Assembly (NCBI RefSeq): GCF_042678405.1
Contig: NZ_JBHTLI010000003.1
Span: 62,001 to 126,000, forward strand
DNA: 64,000 nucleotides
Reading direction: 5' to 3'
DNA from: Salegentibacter_A chungangensis
GTDB lineage: Bacteria > Bacteroidota > Bacteroidia > Flavobacteriales > Flavobacteriaceae
Shown: positions 32,775-41,313 of the stretch, in pieces
Numbering within the stretch: the first letter of the stretch is position 1
Layout: each line of letters begins with the position of its first letter
The notes under the pieces: generated by a model
What the model was told of the DNA's origin: nothing
What the model saw: only the letters and a program-made list of their open reading frames with translations
Databases searched by the model: none
Position numbers and translations under genes: made by a program

Positions 32775-32837
32775 ATGAAAAACAGAATAGCAAATACCTG
32801 GTGGTGGTTTAATTTACGTCAAAACGTCGTGAAGTAA
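32775..32837 (+). CDS. trpL: trp operon leader peptide
   Basis: A 20-codon frame with three successive Trp codons (TGG TGG TGG at 32799-32807), ending TAA at 32835-32837. It lies between the trp promoter and a terminator, ahead of trpE: the layout of an attenuator, where a ribosome starved of charged tRNA-Trp stalls at these codons and alters RNA folding so that transcription continues. No Shine-Dalgarno is visible, and the ATG lies only 6 bases past the -7 element, so it may be translated from a leaderless transcript (inference). Three Trp in 20 residues by chance is very unlikely. Confidence 0.9.
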   Translation: MKNRIANTWWWFNLRQNVVK

Positions 32838-32892
32838 CACTGCTATAGTATATAATCATACAAAAGGCTTGTCTCACGACAAGCCTTTTTTT
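32826..32892 (+). promoter_or_regulatory. trp attenuator (terminator and candidate antiterminator)
   Basis: Terminator: AAAAGGCTTGT (32862-32872) pairs perfectly with ACAAGCCTTTT (32879-32889), 6-base loop CTCACG, with T-run 32886-32892. Candidate alternative pairing: GTCGTGA (32826-32832, within the last leader codons) with TCACGAC (32874-32880), which takes the loop and first two bases of the terminator's 3' arm. The pairing is shorter than the terminator stem, so a stalled or released ribosome must favour it kinetically. The terminator is clear; the exact antiterminator is tentative. Confidence 0.8.
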
Positions 32893-32908
32893 ATTCAAAA
32901 AATTCAAA

Positions 32909-34306
32909 ATGAAATATAAACTAAATACCACCTACAAGAAACTGCTTGCCGACACGATCACCCCGGTAAGCGTTTACCTGAAATTAAGGGACAGGTATCC
33001 CAACAGCCTCTTGCTGGAAAGTAGTGATTATCACGCCAGTGACAACAGCTTCTCTTATATTTGCTGCAATCCCATTGCTTCTATTAAAGTACAAAATGAA
33101 AAGGTGGTCGAAGTATTTCCTGATGGAAGTGAAACTTCAACCAGTATCACTCCGGAGGTGAATATTCCCGAAAAAATTCAGGAGTTTTCTCAAAAATTCC
33201 AGGCTGAAGATTCCAGTTTCAAGTTTATCAACAATGGACTTTTCGGTTATATCGCTTATGACGGGGTAAGGTATTTTGAGGACCTGGAAATTACCAAAAG
33301 AAATGGCGACCTGGAACTTCCCGATATGTACTATGCGGTTTACCAGAATATCATCGCCATCAACCACTTTAATAACGAAGCCTATATTTTTGATCACAGC
33401 TTTGATACCGAAAGTAAAATCCGGGAAATTGAGCAGCTCATTAAGGTCAAGAATTTTGCAACCTATAACTTCCATCGCCAGGATGACCCGGTCTCCAATC
33501 TTAGCGATGAAGAGTTTAAGGAGAACGTGAGGCTGGGAAAAAAACATTGTTTCAGGGGTGATGTTTTCCAAATGGTGCTTTCCAGAAGATTTTCTCAAAA
33601 GTTCAAGGGAGATGAGTTCAATGTATATCGAGCGCTTAGAAATGTGAACCCTTCCCCCTATTTATTCTATTTTGATTACGGAGATTTTAAGATCTTCGGA
33701 AGTTCTCCTGAAGCACAACTGGTGGTGAAAGACGGTCGTGCCGAAATTCACCCGATAGCCGGAACATTTAAAAGAACCGGAAATGATGAGCAGGACGCCG
33801 AATTGGCAAAAAAACTGGCCGCCGATGAGAAGGAAAATGCTGAGCACGTAATGCTGGTAGATCTTGCCCGAAATGACCTTAGCCGCCACGGCAATGAAGT
33901 TAAGGTTGAGACCTACAAAGAAATACAGTTCTTCTCCCACGTGATCCACCTTGTGAGCAAGGTAACCGGAAAGAAAGATGAAAACACGCCAACGATGCAG
34001 GTGGTTGCCGACACCTTCCCGGCAGGAACCCTTAGCGGTGCCCCAAAACATTCTGCGATGAAACTCATTGAAAAATATGAGAATGTGAACAGGGATGCTT
34101 ATGGAGGCGCGATCGGGTTTATGGATTTTGAAGGAAACTTTAACCACGCGATCATCATTCGCTCTTTTGTAAGTAAAAATCACCAGTTACATTACCAGGC
34201 CGGCGCCGGAGTGGTCTCAGAGTCGGTTGAAGAGAACGAATTACAGGAAGTGTATAACAAACTTGGAGCCTTAACCAAAGCTCTTGAAATAGCTGAAGAT
34301 ATTTAA
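32909..34306 (+). CDS. trpE: anthranilate synthase component I
   Basis: A 465-residue chorismate-using enzyme that makes anthranilate with TrpG-derived ammonia, the committed step to tryptophan. The N-terminal LLESSDYHASDNSF matches the tryptophan feedback site (LLES). The C-terminal catalytic half has FQMVLSRRF, PSPYLFYFDYGDFKIFGSSPE, LVDLARNDLSRHG, TFPAGTLSGAPK and the IIRSFV block, all standard for TrpE. It is the first structural gene after the attenuator, and trpG starts 1 base after its stop. Regulated by attenuation and probably feedback inhibition. Confidence 0.97.
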   Translation: MKYKLNTTYKKLLADTITPVSVYLKLRDRYPNSLLLESSDYHASDNSFSYICCNPIASIKVQNEKVVEVFPDGSETSTSITPEVNIPEKIQEFSQKFQAEDSSFKFINNGLFGYIAYDGVRYFEDLEITKRNGDLELPDMYYAVYQNIIAINHFNNEAYIFDHSFDTESKIREIEQLIKVKNFATYNFHRQDDPVSNLSDEEFKENVRLGKKHCFRGDVFQMVLSRRFSQKFKGDEFNVYRALRNVNPSPYLFYFDYGDFKIFGSSPEAQLVVKDGRAEIHPIAGTFKRTGNDEQDAELAKKLAADEKENAEHVMLVDLARNDLSRHGNEVKVETYKEIQFFSHVIHLVSKVTGKKDENTPTMQVVADTFPAGTLSGAPKHSAMKLIEKYENVNRDAYGGAIGFMDFEGNFNHAIIIRSFVSKNHQLHYQAGAGVVSESVEENELQEVYNKLGALTKALEIAEDI

Positions 34307-34307
34307 G

Positions 34308-34874
34308 ATGAAAAAGATATTAGTGATAGATAATTACGACTCCTTTGTATATAATCTGGTGCATTACCTGGAAGACCTGGATTGCAGGGTTACCGTAAGA
34401 AGAAACGATCAGCTGGAGCTGGAAGATGTGGAAGATTTCGACAAGATTCTCCTTTCTCCGGGCCCGGGAATTCCGGAAGAAGCAGGCCTGTTAAAGCCTA
34501 TTATCGAAAAATATGCAGCAACAAAAAGCATACTTGGTGTTTGCCTTGGTCAGCAGGCCATAGGAGAAGTTTTTGGCGGGAAACTGGGCAACCTGGAATC
34601 GGTTTACCACGGGGTGGCCACCAATATTGAATTATGTGTAGACGATGAACCTCTTTTCAAAGACCTGCCGAAGCAAATGAAAGTAGGCCGTTATCACTCC
34701 TGGGTAGTATTGAAAGACCTGCCCGATGCTCTGGAAGTGACTTCCTACGATGAAAACGGACAGATAATGTCTTTACGCCACAGGGAATATGATGTAAGAG
34801 GAGTGCAATTCCACCCGGAATCCGTATTGACACCTGAAGGAAAAAAAATGATAGAGAACTGGGTGAACAGTTAG
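34308..34874 (+). CDS. trpG: anthranilate synthase component II (glutamine amidotransferase)
   Basis: A 188-residue class I glutamine amidotransferase delivering ammonia to TrpE. Visible are VIDNYDSFVYNLVHYL at the N-terminus, the oxyanion region LLSPGPGIPEEAG, the nucleophile Cys in GVCLGQQAIGE (about residue 80) and the His-Glu pair in VQFHPESVLT (about 165-174). It starts 1 base after trpE stops, consistent with equal expression. A hairpin lies in the 82-base gap before trpD. Confidence 0.97.
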   Translation: MKKILVIDNYDSFVYNLVHYLEDLDCRVTVRRNDQLELEDVEDFDKILLSPGPGIPEEAGLLKPIIEKYAATKSILGVCLGQQAIGEVFGGKLGNLESVYHGVATNIELCVDDEPLFKDLPKQMKVGRYHSWVVLKDLPDALEVTSYDENGQIMSLRHREYDVRGVQFHPESVLTPEGKKMIENWVNS

Positions 34875-34891
34875 ATTTCACAAGCAACTTA

Positions 34892-34911
34892 TCCTGAAAA
34901 TATCTTCAGGA
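34892..34911 (+). other. hairpin in the trpG-trpD gap
   Basis: TCCTGAA (34892-34898) and TTCAGGA (34905-34911) form a perfect 7-bp stem with a 6-base loop and no T-run. It sits in the largest gap of the operon (82 bases) and may be a processing or stability element. Confidence 0.45.
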
Positions 34912-34956
34912 CAACCAAAACAATAACATTTATCACCCGAATTCAGTCTTAAGAAA

Positions 34957-35949
34957 ATGAAAGAATTACTCAACAGATTAATAAATCACGAAACCATCAG
35001 TAAAGAGGAAGCCAAACAGGTGCTTTTCAATATTTCTGGCGGAGAATATAACGAGAGTCAGATCGCGGCATTCCTTACGGTCTATATGATGCGCAGTATT
35101 ACCATTCAGGAACTGGAAGGCTTTCGCGATGCATTGCTGGAATTATGCGTACCGGTAGATCTTAGTGCTTATAACCCCATTGACCTTTGCGGAACAGGAG
35201 GCGACGGCAAGAACACTTTTAATATTTCCACTACTTCCTCTTTCGTAACTGCAGGTGCTGGAGTCAATGTCGCAAAACACGGGAATTACGGAGTTTCTTC
35301 GGTTAGCGGAAGCTCTAATGTAATGGAGTTCCTCGGAATAAAATTTACCAGCGATGCAGATTTTCTCGAAAAATGTATCGCCGAAGCAGGTATCTGTATT
35401 TTGCACGCTCCCCTCTTCCACCCCGCGATGAAGAATGTTGCCCCGGTCAGGAAATCCCTTGCGGTAAAGACCTTTTTCAATATGCTTGGCCCAATGGTGA
35501 ATCCTGCATTTCCAAAGAATCAGCTCGTGGGTGTTTTCAACCTGGAACTGGCGCGAATGTATGGTTACCTTTATCAGAATACCGACAAGAATTTCACGAT
35601 CTTACACGCACTTGACGGTTACGATGAGATCTCCCTTACTGATAACACTAAAACCATTTCAAACAATTCTGAAGGAATGCTGAGCCCGGAAGATTTTGGT
35701 GTGAACAAATTAAATGCAGAAGAGATTGCAGGCGGTGGCTCTATTGAAAGCTCGGCTGAAATTCTTGTAAATATCCTGGAAGGAAAGGGAAGCGATGCCC
35801 AGAGCAATGTGGTATGTGCCAATGCCGGAATGGCCATCGCAACCGCAAAAGACCTTAGTCCACAGGAAGGATTTGAAGCTGCCAAAGAAGCGATAAGTTC
35901 CGGCAAAGCCTTAAAGGCCCTTAGAAAATTACAGGAACTAAGTAAATAA
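34957..35949 (+). CDS. trpD: anthranilate phosphoribosyltransferase
   Basis: A 330-residue enzyme that joins anthranilate to PRPP. The PRPP-binding loop GTGGDGKNTFNIST is at about 69-82, followed by KHGNYGVSS and GSSNVMEFLG, which hold substrate and PPi; LFHPAMKNVAPVRK and NMLGPMVNPA are further family blocks. The Tyr-Gly after KHGN replaces the Arg more usual in proteobacterial enzymes. Length is normal. It is the third gene of the trp operon. Confidence 0.96.
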   Translation: MKELLNRLINHETISKEEAKQVLFNISGGEYNESQIAAFLTVYMMRSITIQELEGFRDALLELCVPVDLSAYNPIDLCGTGGDGKNTFNISTTSSFVTAGAGVNVAKHGNYGVSSVSGSSNVMEFLGIKFTSDADFLEKCIAEAGICILHAPLFHPAMKNVAPVRKSLAVKTFFNMLGPMVNPAFPKNQLVGVFNLELARMYGYLYQNTDKNFTILHALDGYDEISLTDNTKTISNNSEGMLSPEDFGVNKLNAEEIAGGGSIESSAEILVNILEGKGSDAQSNVVCANAGMAIATAKDLSPQEGFEAAKEAISSGKALKALRKLQELSK

Positions 35950-35974
35950 CCACAACTCCGCATAAAATTGAGTA

Positions 35975-36760
35975 ATGAACATCTTAGATAAAATAATAGC
36001 TGATAAGCGCCGGGAAGTGGAATTGAAAAAATCACTTATCCCTGTTTCCCAGCTGGAAAAATCGGTTCTTTTTGAGCGAACCAGCATTTCCCTTGCAGAA
36101 TTGCTAAGGAAAAGTGATACCGGCATCATAGCCGAGCATAAAAGAAGATCTCCTTCTAAATCGGTGATCAACCAGGACCTCAACGTTCAGGATGTAGCCA
36201 AAGGATATGAAGAGGCCGGAGTTTCCGGAATGTCAGTTCTCACCGATGGCAAGTATTTTGGAGGGTCCCTTGAAGATCTGCTATACGCCAGGGCTTCGGT
36301 TGAAATTCCTTTACTAAGAAAGGAATTCATTATCGATGAATATCAGCTTTTAGAGGCTAAAGCCTACGGCGCCGACGTAATTTTACTTATCGCCGCCGTA
36401 CTTGACCGGAAACAGATCAAGACTCTTTCTGAGTTTGCGAAAAACCTGGGGCTGGATGTGTTACTGGAGGTTCATAACGAAGAAGAGCTGGAAAAATCGA
36501 TTATGTCCAGTCTGGATATGCTTGGGGTAAACAACCGGAATTTAAAAACCTTTGAGGTAAGTACCGATACCAGCAAGGAGCTTTCTGAAAAGATCCCTTC
36601 AGACTTTGTGAAGGTCTCTGAAAGCGGGATCAGCTCGGTAGAAGTCATAAAAGACCTTAAGAATTATGGATTTGAAGGATTTTTGATCGGTGAGAATTTT
36701 ATGAAAACCGAAGATCCCGGTGCCAGTGCAAAAGAATTTATCAAAAAACTGAAGGCTTAA
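35975..36760 (+). CDS. trpC: indole-3-glycerol phosphate synthase
   Basis: A 261-residue (beta/alpha)8 enzyme converting CdRP to indole-3-glycerol phosphate. Motifs are the N-terminal LDKIIADKRREVE, IIAEHKRRSPSKSVI (catalytic Lys in the SPS loop), VLTDGKYFGGS, LLRKEFIIDEYQ, LLEVHNEEEL, LGVNNRNLKTFEV and SESGISS. It is a stand-alone enzyme, not fused to TrpF as in E. coli. TrpF follows after 5 bases. Confidence 0.97.
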   Translation: MNILDKIIADKRREVELKKSLIPVSQLEKSVLFERTSISLAELLRKSDTGIIAEHKRRSPSKSVINQDLNVQDVAKGYEEAGVSGMSVLTDGKYFGGSLEDLLYARASVEIPLLRKEFIIDEYQLLEAKAYGADVILLIAAVLDRKQIKTLSEFAKNLGLDVLLEVHNEEELEKSIMSSLDMLGVNNRNLKTFEVSTDTSKELSEKIPSDFVKVSESGISSVEVIKDLKNYGFEGFLIGENFMKTEDPGASAKEFIKKLKA

Positions 36761-36765
36761 ATGAT

Positions 36766-37422
36766 ATGAGTGATATCAAATTGAAAATCTGCGGAATGAA
36801 GCATCCTGAAAATATCCGGGAAGTTGCCGAATTACATCCTGATTATATGGGCTTCATATTCTATGAAAAAACCCCGCGGTTCTTTGATTCCGAAATCCCT
36901 GAAATTCCGGACGGCATAAAGAAAACCGGAGTCTTTGTCAATGCCGGTGTCGCCTTTATCCTTGAGAAAATAAAGGACCATCAGCTGGAGGCTGTTCAGT
37001 TACACGGGGATGAAAGCGCAGTGTTCTGCGGGGAGTTAAAGACCCTGTTCAAAGGAACGGATATAGAGATCATCAAGGTGTTTTCAGTAAAAGATGATTT
37101 TGATTTTAAAAAACTTGAGCCTTATGAAAGGATCGTGGATTTCTTTCTCTTTGATACCAAGGGAAAGAACAAAGGCGGGAACGGCATCAGTTTTAACTGG
37201 GAATTGCTAAAGGACTATCCATCTGCCACCCCATTCTTTTTAAGCGGGGGAATAGGATTGGAAGAGACTCCTGAAATTGAAGAATTAGCCGGTTATTTTC
37301 AGCAACAGGGAAAAGAAAACCTGATCTATGCCGTGGATGTGAACAGCCGATTTGAATCCCAGCCCGGGCTTAAAGAAGCAGAGAAATTGAAAAAGTTTAA
37401 AAGTAATATGAGGTTATTCTAA
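36766..37422 (+). CDS. trpF: phosphoribosylanthranilate isomerase
   Basis: A 218-residue (beta/alpha)8 isomerase acting between TrpD and TrpC. The catalytic Cys is in KICGMKHPENI (about residue 9), YMGFIFYEKTPRF and KKTGVFVNA follow, VQLHGDES is the third block and the catalytic Asp is in LFDTKGKNKGG. FFLSGGIGLEE provides phosphate binding. Two ATGs lie close together; the second (MSDIKLKICG, 36766) puts the first strand correctly. It sits between trpC and trpB. Confidence 0.96.
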   Translation: MSDIKLKICGMKHPENIREVAELHPDYMGFIFYEKTPRFFDSEIPEIPDGIKKTGVFVNAGVAFILEKIKDHQLEAVQLHGDESAVFCGELKTLFKGTDIEIIKVFSVKDDFDFKKLEPYERIVDFFLFDTKGKNKGGNGISFNWELLKDYPSATPFFLSGGIGLEETPEIEELAGYFQQQGKENLIYAVDVNSRFESQPGLKEAEKLKKFKSNMRLF

Positions 37423-37470
37423 AGTCTCCAAGAGAGTCCGGAATAATTTCAAACAAGTAAAGAAAAGATT

Positions 37471-38652
37471 ATGAGCTATCAGGCGAACGAAAAAGGATAC
37501 TACGGTGAATTTGGAGGGGCTTTCATCCCCGAAATGCTGTATCCCAATGTGGAGGAGTTGCGGTCGCAATACCTCGATATTATGAAAGAAGAATCCTTTC
37601 AGAAGGAATTCAAACAGCTTTTGAAGGATTATGTCGGGCGGCCCACTCCGCTCTATTATGCGGAACGCTTCAGCAAAAAGTACAATACTAAAATTTACCT
37701 GAAACGCGAAGATCTTTGCCATACAGGTGCCCATAAGGTGAACAATACGGTTGGCCAGATCCTGATGGCTAAGCGCCTTGGCAAGAACAGGATCATCGCC
37801 GAGACCGGTGCGGGCCAGCACGGGGTGGCAACGGCAACGGTTTGCGCACTTATGGGAATCGAGTGCATCGTTTATATGGGCGAGATCGATATTGAGCGTC
37901 AGGCTCCCAATGTGGCGCGTATGAAAATGTTAGGCGCCAAGGTAGTTCCCGCAAAATCTGGCAGCCGGACCCTTAAAGATGCCACAAACGAAGCCATTAG
38001 AGACTGGATAAATAATCCGCTGGATACGCACTACATCATAGGTTCTGTGGTAGGACCTCATCCTTATCCAGATATGGTAGCCAGGTTCCAATCGGTGATC
38101 TCTGAAGAGATCAAAGTTCAGCTAAAGGAAAAGGAGAACAGGGAAAACCCTGACTATGTTGTAGCCTGTGTAGGAGGCGGAAGCAATGCCGCAGGAGCCT
38201 ATTTCCACTATCTTGACAATCCGGAGGTGGGGATAATTGCCGTGGAAGCTGCAGGTAAGGGAATTAACAGTGGCGAAAGTGCCGCAACCTCAGCTTTGGG
38301 AAAAGAAGGGATTATTCACGGAAGTAAAACCTTATTGATGCAAACCGATGACGGACAGATCACGGAGCCTTATTCTATTTCAGCCGGGCTGGATTACCCG
38401 GGTGTAGGCCCAATGCACGCGAATCTTTTCAGAAGCGGTCGCGGAGAATTCATTTCCATAACCGATAAAGACGCGATGGATGCCGGGCTTGAACTGGCCA
38501 AACTGGAAGGCATCATCCCTGCCATAGAAACCTCTCACGCCCTTGCCATTTTTGAAGACCGAAAATTCAAAGAAGATGATGTGGTAGTAGTCAACCTTTC
38601 GGGACGTGGAGACAAGGACCTTCAAACCTATATCGATTATTTCAACCTGTAA
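37471..38652 (+). CDS. trpB: tryptophan synthase beta chain
   Basis: A 393-residue PLP enzyme condensing indole with serine. [11 protein letters not shown] starts the conserved region, the PLP lysine is in [11 protein letters not shown] (about residue 92), [17 protein letters not shown] gives the catalytic Glu, [10 protein letters not shown] and the phosphate-binding GGGSNAAG (about 234-241) follow, and NLSGRGDKD closes. The length is that of the standard TrpB1 type, which works in complex with the TrpA encoded next. Confidence 0.98.
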   Translation: MSYQANEKGYYGEFGGAFIPEMLYPNVEELRSQYLDIMKEESFQKEFKQLLKDYVGRPTPLYYAERFSKKYNTKIYLKREDLCHTGAHKVNNTVGQILMAKRLGKNRIIAETGAGQHGVATATVCALMGIECIVYMGEIDIERQAPNVARMKMLGAKVVPAKSGSRTLKDATNEAIRDWINNPLDTHYIIGSVVGPHPYPDMVARFQSVISEEIKVQLKEKENRENPDYVVACVGGGSNAAGAYFHYLDNPEVGIIAVEAAGKGINSGESAATSALGKEGIIHGSKTLLMQTDDGQITEPYSISAGLDYPGVGPMHANLFRSGRGEFISITDKDAMDAGLELAKLEGIIPAIETSHALAIFEDRKFKEDDVVVVNLSGRGDKDLQTYIDYFNL

Positions 38653-38689
38653 GACCTCCTTGACAGTAAATATCAAAAACAGCAACAAA

Positions 38690-39457
38690 ATGAACCGAAT
38701 AAATAAGAAACTACAGGAAGACAAAAAGCTTCTTTCCATATATTTTACCGCTGGTTACCCTGAAACAGAAGACACTGTTTCCATTATTCAGGACCTTGAG
38801 AAAAGCGGGGTCGATTTTATAGAGATCGGGCTGCCCTTCAGCGATCCTTTAGCCGACGGGCCCACAATTCAGAAGAGTTCCACTGAAGCCCTTAAGAAAG
38901 GAATGACCACGGCCAAGCTTTTTGAACAGCTTGAAGGCATAAGAGGTTCCGTCGAGATTCCCCTTATCATTATGGGCTATTTTAATCCCATACTTCAGTT
39001 CGGGGTGGAGAAATTCTGCCGGAAATGTGAAGAATTGGGTATTGACGGGCTGATCATCCCCGACCTTCCCGTTGATGTATACCACGAAGAATACAAGGAA
39101 ATTTTTGAAAAGCACGGTTTAAGAAACATCTTTCTGATTACCCCGCAGACTTCGGAAGAACGCATCAGGTACATTGATTCGGTTTCCGGCGGCTTCATCT
39201 ATATGGTAAGCACAGCAAGCGTGACCGGTTCCACCAGCGGGTTTGGAGAAGAAACCAGAAAATATTTCAAAAGAGTGGGCGATATGAACCTTAAGAATCC
39301 GCAGGTAGTAGGCTTTGGGATAAGTGATAAAGAAAGTTTTGACCAGGCCACGGAATATGCAAAAGGAGCCATTATCGGGAGTGCTTTTATCAAACACCTC
39401 AACAAGAATGGGAAGGAAAAAATCACCGAATTCGTGCAAACTGTTAAGGGTCTTTAA
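38690..39457 (+). CDS. trpA: tryptophan synthase alpha chain
   Basis: A 255-residue (beta/alpha)8 lyase that releases indole from indole-3-glycerol phosphate and passes it to TrpB. IYFTAGYPE opens the barrel, catalytic Glu and Asp are in IEIGLPFSDPLADGP, GYFNPILQFG and LIIPDLPVDVY follow, then the phosphate-binding VSTASVTGSTSG. ATG 38690 (MNRINKKL) was chosen; an upstream frame start at 38606 lies inside trpB and adds 28 unrelated residues. Last gene of the operon; no strong terminator was found after it. Confidence 0.97.
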   Translation: MNRINKKLQEDKKLLSIYFTAGYPETEDTVSIIQDLEKSGVDFIEIGLPFSDPLADGPTIQKSSTEALKKGMTTAKLFEQLEGIRGSVEIPLIIMGYFNPILQFGVEKFCRKCEELGIDGLIIPDLPVDVYHEEYKEIFEKHGLRNIFLITPQTSEERIRYIDSVSGGFIYMVSTASVTGSTSGFGEETRKYFKRVGDMNLKNPQVVGFGISDKESFDQATEYAKGAIIGSAFIKHLNKNGKEKITEFVQTVKGL

Positions 39458-39533
39458 CCTAATTCTAACAAGGCTTTAGCAGCATCTTTAAGAATGTGTC
39501 CTTATCTTAGAGTAAATCTAAAAACTTAGAATT

Positions 39534-39677
39534 ATGGGAGGACCAATTGAAGACAGACATAAAGAAAGAAAAGATAAAGACGGAAACCCTTTAAACGAGA
39601 TCGGAAAAAGGGATAAAGACACTAATAAGGTCGATATCGATGAGAAGACCATTAAAGATCAACAGAACAAAAAGTAA
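39534..39677 (+). CDS. small highly charged protein upstream of THX
   Basis: A 47-residue, highly charged hydrophilic protein (MGGPIEDRHKERKDKDGNP at the start, DQQNKK at the end) without hydrophobic core, so probably disordered. The frame stops 3 bases before the THX gene, and both are tiny Lys-rich genes, suggesting cotranscription. I do not recognise a family. Being coding rests on codon pattern, spacing and neighbourhood; 74 bases separate it from trpA. Confidence 0.6.
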   Translation: MGGPIEDRHKERKDKDGNPLNEIGKRDKDTNKVDIDEKTIKDQQNKK

Positions 39678-39680
39678 GCT

Positions 39681-39815
39681 ATGGGAAAAGGAGATAAAAA
39701 GACCAAACGCGGAAAAACTGCCATCGGCACCTATGGAAAGCTGAGGCCAAAGCGTAAAAAGTTTAAGATCAAACCTACAACCGTAGCCGAGCAGTCTAAG
39801 AAAGAACTGGAGTAA
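39681..39815 (+). CDS. 30S ribosomal protein THX
   Basis: A 44-residue, very basic protein whose opening MGKGDKKTKRGKTAIGTYG and following KLRPKRKK match the THX family, the small peptide first found in Thermus 30S subunits, where it fills a cavity in the 16S rRNA head. Bacteroidota members usually have a short C-terminal extension, as here (KIKPTTVAEQSKKELE). It is easily missed by gene callers because of its size. It follows a 47-residue charged protein gene after 3 bases. Confidence 0.88.
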   Translation: MGKGDKKTKRGKTAIGTYGKLRPKRKKFKIKPTTVAEQSKKELE

Positions 39816-39820
39816 GTAGG

Positions 39821-40411
39821 CTAAAAAAACTCCTTGTACTGAAGGATCCTGAAGTCAATAGTATTGAATTCAGGATCCTTTTGTTTTAGATACTTATACA
39901 GTTCCATACTGCCTATTGCCCTGTTAGCAGATCCGGAAGGTGCCGTTAATGAAACCGTATTTATCAGCCTTCCCTCAAGGACGAACTGGTGAATTCTCGG
40001 AACTTCATTCGAAATTACTTTCAGGCGGATATCACTTTCAATTTGTTTAAGATGTTTCCTGAAGAAATACTCCGGCCCGTTCTTACTGTTCCCACCGGTG
40101 AATAACAGGGTATCTATTTTTGGATTTTCCCGGAGTATCCCGATCATATTCCGCAATTCTACTTGCTGCATCCCAAGATCAGAGGCGTCTACCTTGTCCC
40201 TGCGGCTGCTTTCCACCATATCACAAATCCCTATTCCTCTGTTTCGCAGAAAATCCTTGCGTTGCTTTATTGCTTCCTCTGAGGTTTCAAATTTAAGATC
40301 AAGATCAAAGATCCTGTCCAAGACAACCCAGAGTAGTCCGTCACGGCTTCCGTAGCAGAAATTCACATCTCCCTCCTTGAACTCTCCCCTGGTAAAACGG
40401 GGCGGCGGCAA
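39821..40411 (-). CDS. uracil-DNA glycosylase superfamily protein with atypical start
   Basis: At least 196 residues from TTG 40411. Motif-like parts are PPPRF near the start, FCYGSRDGLLWVVLDRIF and the later VSLTAPSGSANRAIGS, resembling the second UDG active-site motif (..SPS..NR). The frame stays open upstream to a TAA at 40498-40496, and that extension encodes HPYQPFIPENATKLIVGTL, which completes the first strand and motif of the fold. It contains no ATG, GTG or TTG, so the true start is non-standard or lost. It lies directly after yaaA. Probable role: removal of uracil or mismatched bases; substrate unknown. Confidence 0.7.
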   Translation of the reverse strand: MPPPRFTRGEFKEGDVNFCYGSRDGLLWVVLDRIFDLDLKFETSEEAIKQRKDFLRNRGIGICDMVESSRRDKVDASDLGMQQVELRNMIGILRENPKIDTLLFTGGNSKNGPEYFFRKHLKQIESDIRLKVISNEVPRIHQFVLEGRLINTVSLTAPSGSANRAIGSMELYKYLKQKDPEFNTIDFRILQYKEFF

Positions 40412-40508
40412 TGTACCGACGATCAGTTTCGTGGCATTTTCAGGGATGAAAGGCTGATATGGATGCGTGTGGTGAAAGATATAGCGTTGATTTAATTAAA
40501 CAGGAAGA

Positions 40509-41270
40509 TTATCTTATGAATACAGGCTCGTTCTTTTTTTTGGTATGCTCCTCGCTGAAACGGTAACCATCATAGTCAAAACCTTTAACATCTTCCAGCG
40601 TCTTTGCATCTTTATCTATGATGTAACGTACCATTGAGCCTCTGGCCTTCTTAGCGAAAAAACTGATGATCTTCAGCTTCCCGTTCTTGAAATCCTTAAA
40701 TACCGGTGAGACCACAGGAACTTTCAGGTGTTTTTTATCTACTGCTTTAAAGTATTCGTTGCTGGCAAGGTTGAGGAATAATTCATCCTCTTCCAGTTCA
40801 TCGTTCAAGTAATCTGTGACTTTCTTTTGCCAAACCTCATAAAGATCTTTTTTTCTTTCAATCCCCACAGAAGTCCCCATCTCCAGTCGATACGGCTGGA
40901 TAAGATCCAAGGGTCTTAAAATACCGTAAAGGCCGGAAAGTATACGCAGTGTATCCTGTAACCGGTCCAGTTTATCGGTTGGGATGGTATAAGAATCCAG
41001 ACCGGTATACACATCGCCATTGAAGGCGTACATCGCCGGACGGGAGTTCTTTTTTGTATGTTCCTCTTCAAATTCCTGGTAACGCGTATAATTGAGATCA
41101 GCAAGTTTATCGCTGATACTCATTAAATCTGCAATTTCGGCCTTGGTCATTCGGGCCATTTTGCGATTCAGCTTAGCAGTAGTTTCCAGGAAAGCGGGCT
41201 GTGTGCCACGACTGGTAGGTAGTTTTGATTCATAATCCAGGCTCTTGGCCGGGGAAACAACGATCTTCAT
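40509..41270 (-). CDS. yaaA: peroxide stress protein YaaA (DUF328)
   Basis: A 253-residue cytoplasmic protein of the YaaA/DUF328 family. The opening [15 protein letters not shown], the central [26 protein letters not shown] and [20 protein letters not shown] are family hallmarks. In E. coli YaaA lowers free iron and limits oxidative DNA damage during peroxide stress. ATG 41270 was chosen because it places the conserved [10 protein letters not shown] at the N-terminus; an earlier start adds seven residues. A -7 element (TATATTTG, minus strand 41294-41287) is upstream. A UDG-like gene follows, fitting a DNA-protection theme. Confidence 0.95.
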   Translation of the reverse strand: MKIVVSPAKSLDYESKLPTSRGTQPAFLETTAKLNRKMARMTKAEIADLMSISDKLADLNYTRYQEFEEEHTKKNSRPAMYAFNGDVYTGLDSYTIPTDKLDRLQDTLRILSGLYGILRPLDLIQPYRLEMGTSVGIERKKDLYEVWQKKVTDYLNDELEEDELFLNLASNEYFKAVDKKHLKVPVVSPVFKDFKNGKLKIISFFAKKARGSMVRYIIDKDAKTLEDVKGFDYDGYRFSEEHTKKKNEPVFIR

Positions 41271-41286
41271 TGGGTTTGAATTTTCT

Positions 41287-41294
41287 ACCAAATA
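41287..41294 (-). promoter_or_regulatory. probable yaaA -7 element (TATATTTG)
   Basis: Minus-strand TATATTTG matches TAnnTTTG and lies 16 bases before the yaaA ATG. No -33 element is obvious at standard spacing. Confidence 0.5.
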
Positions 41295-41313
41295 TAAGTC
41301 TTAAGCCCATAAA

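Noticed and set aside
38606..38689. Upstream start of trpA inside trpB
   Set aside because: Adds 28 unrelated residues; ATG 38690 matches the TrpA N-terminus.
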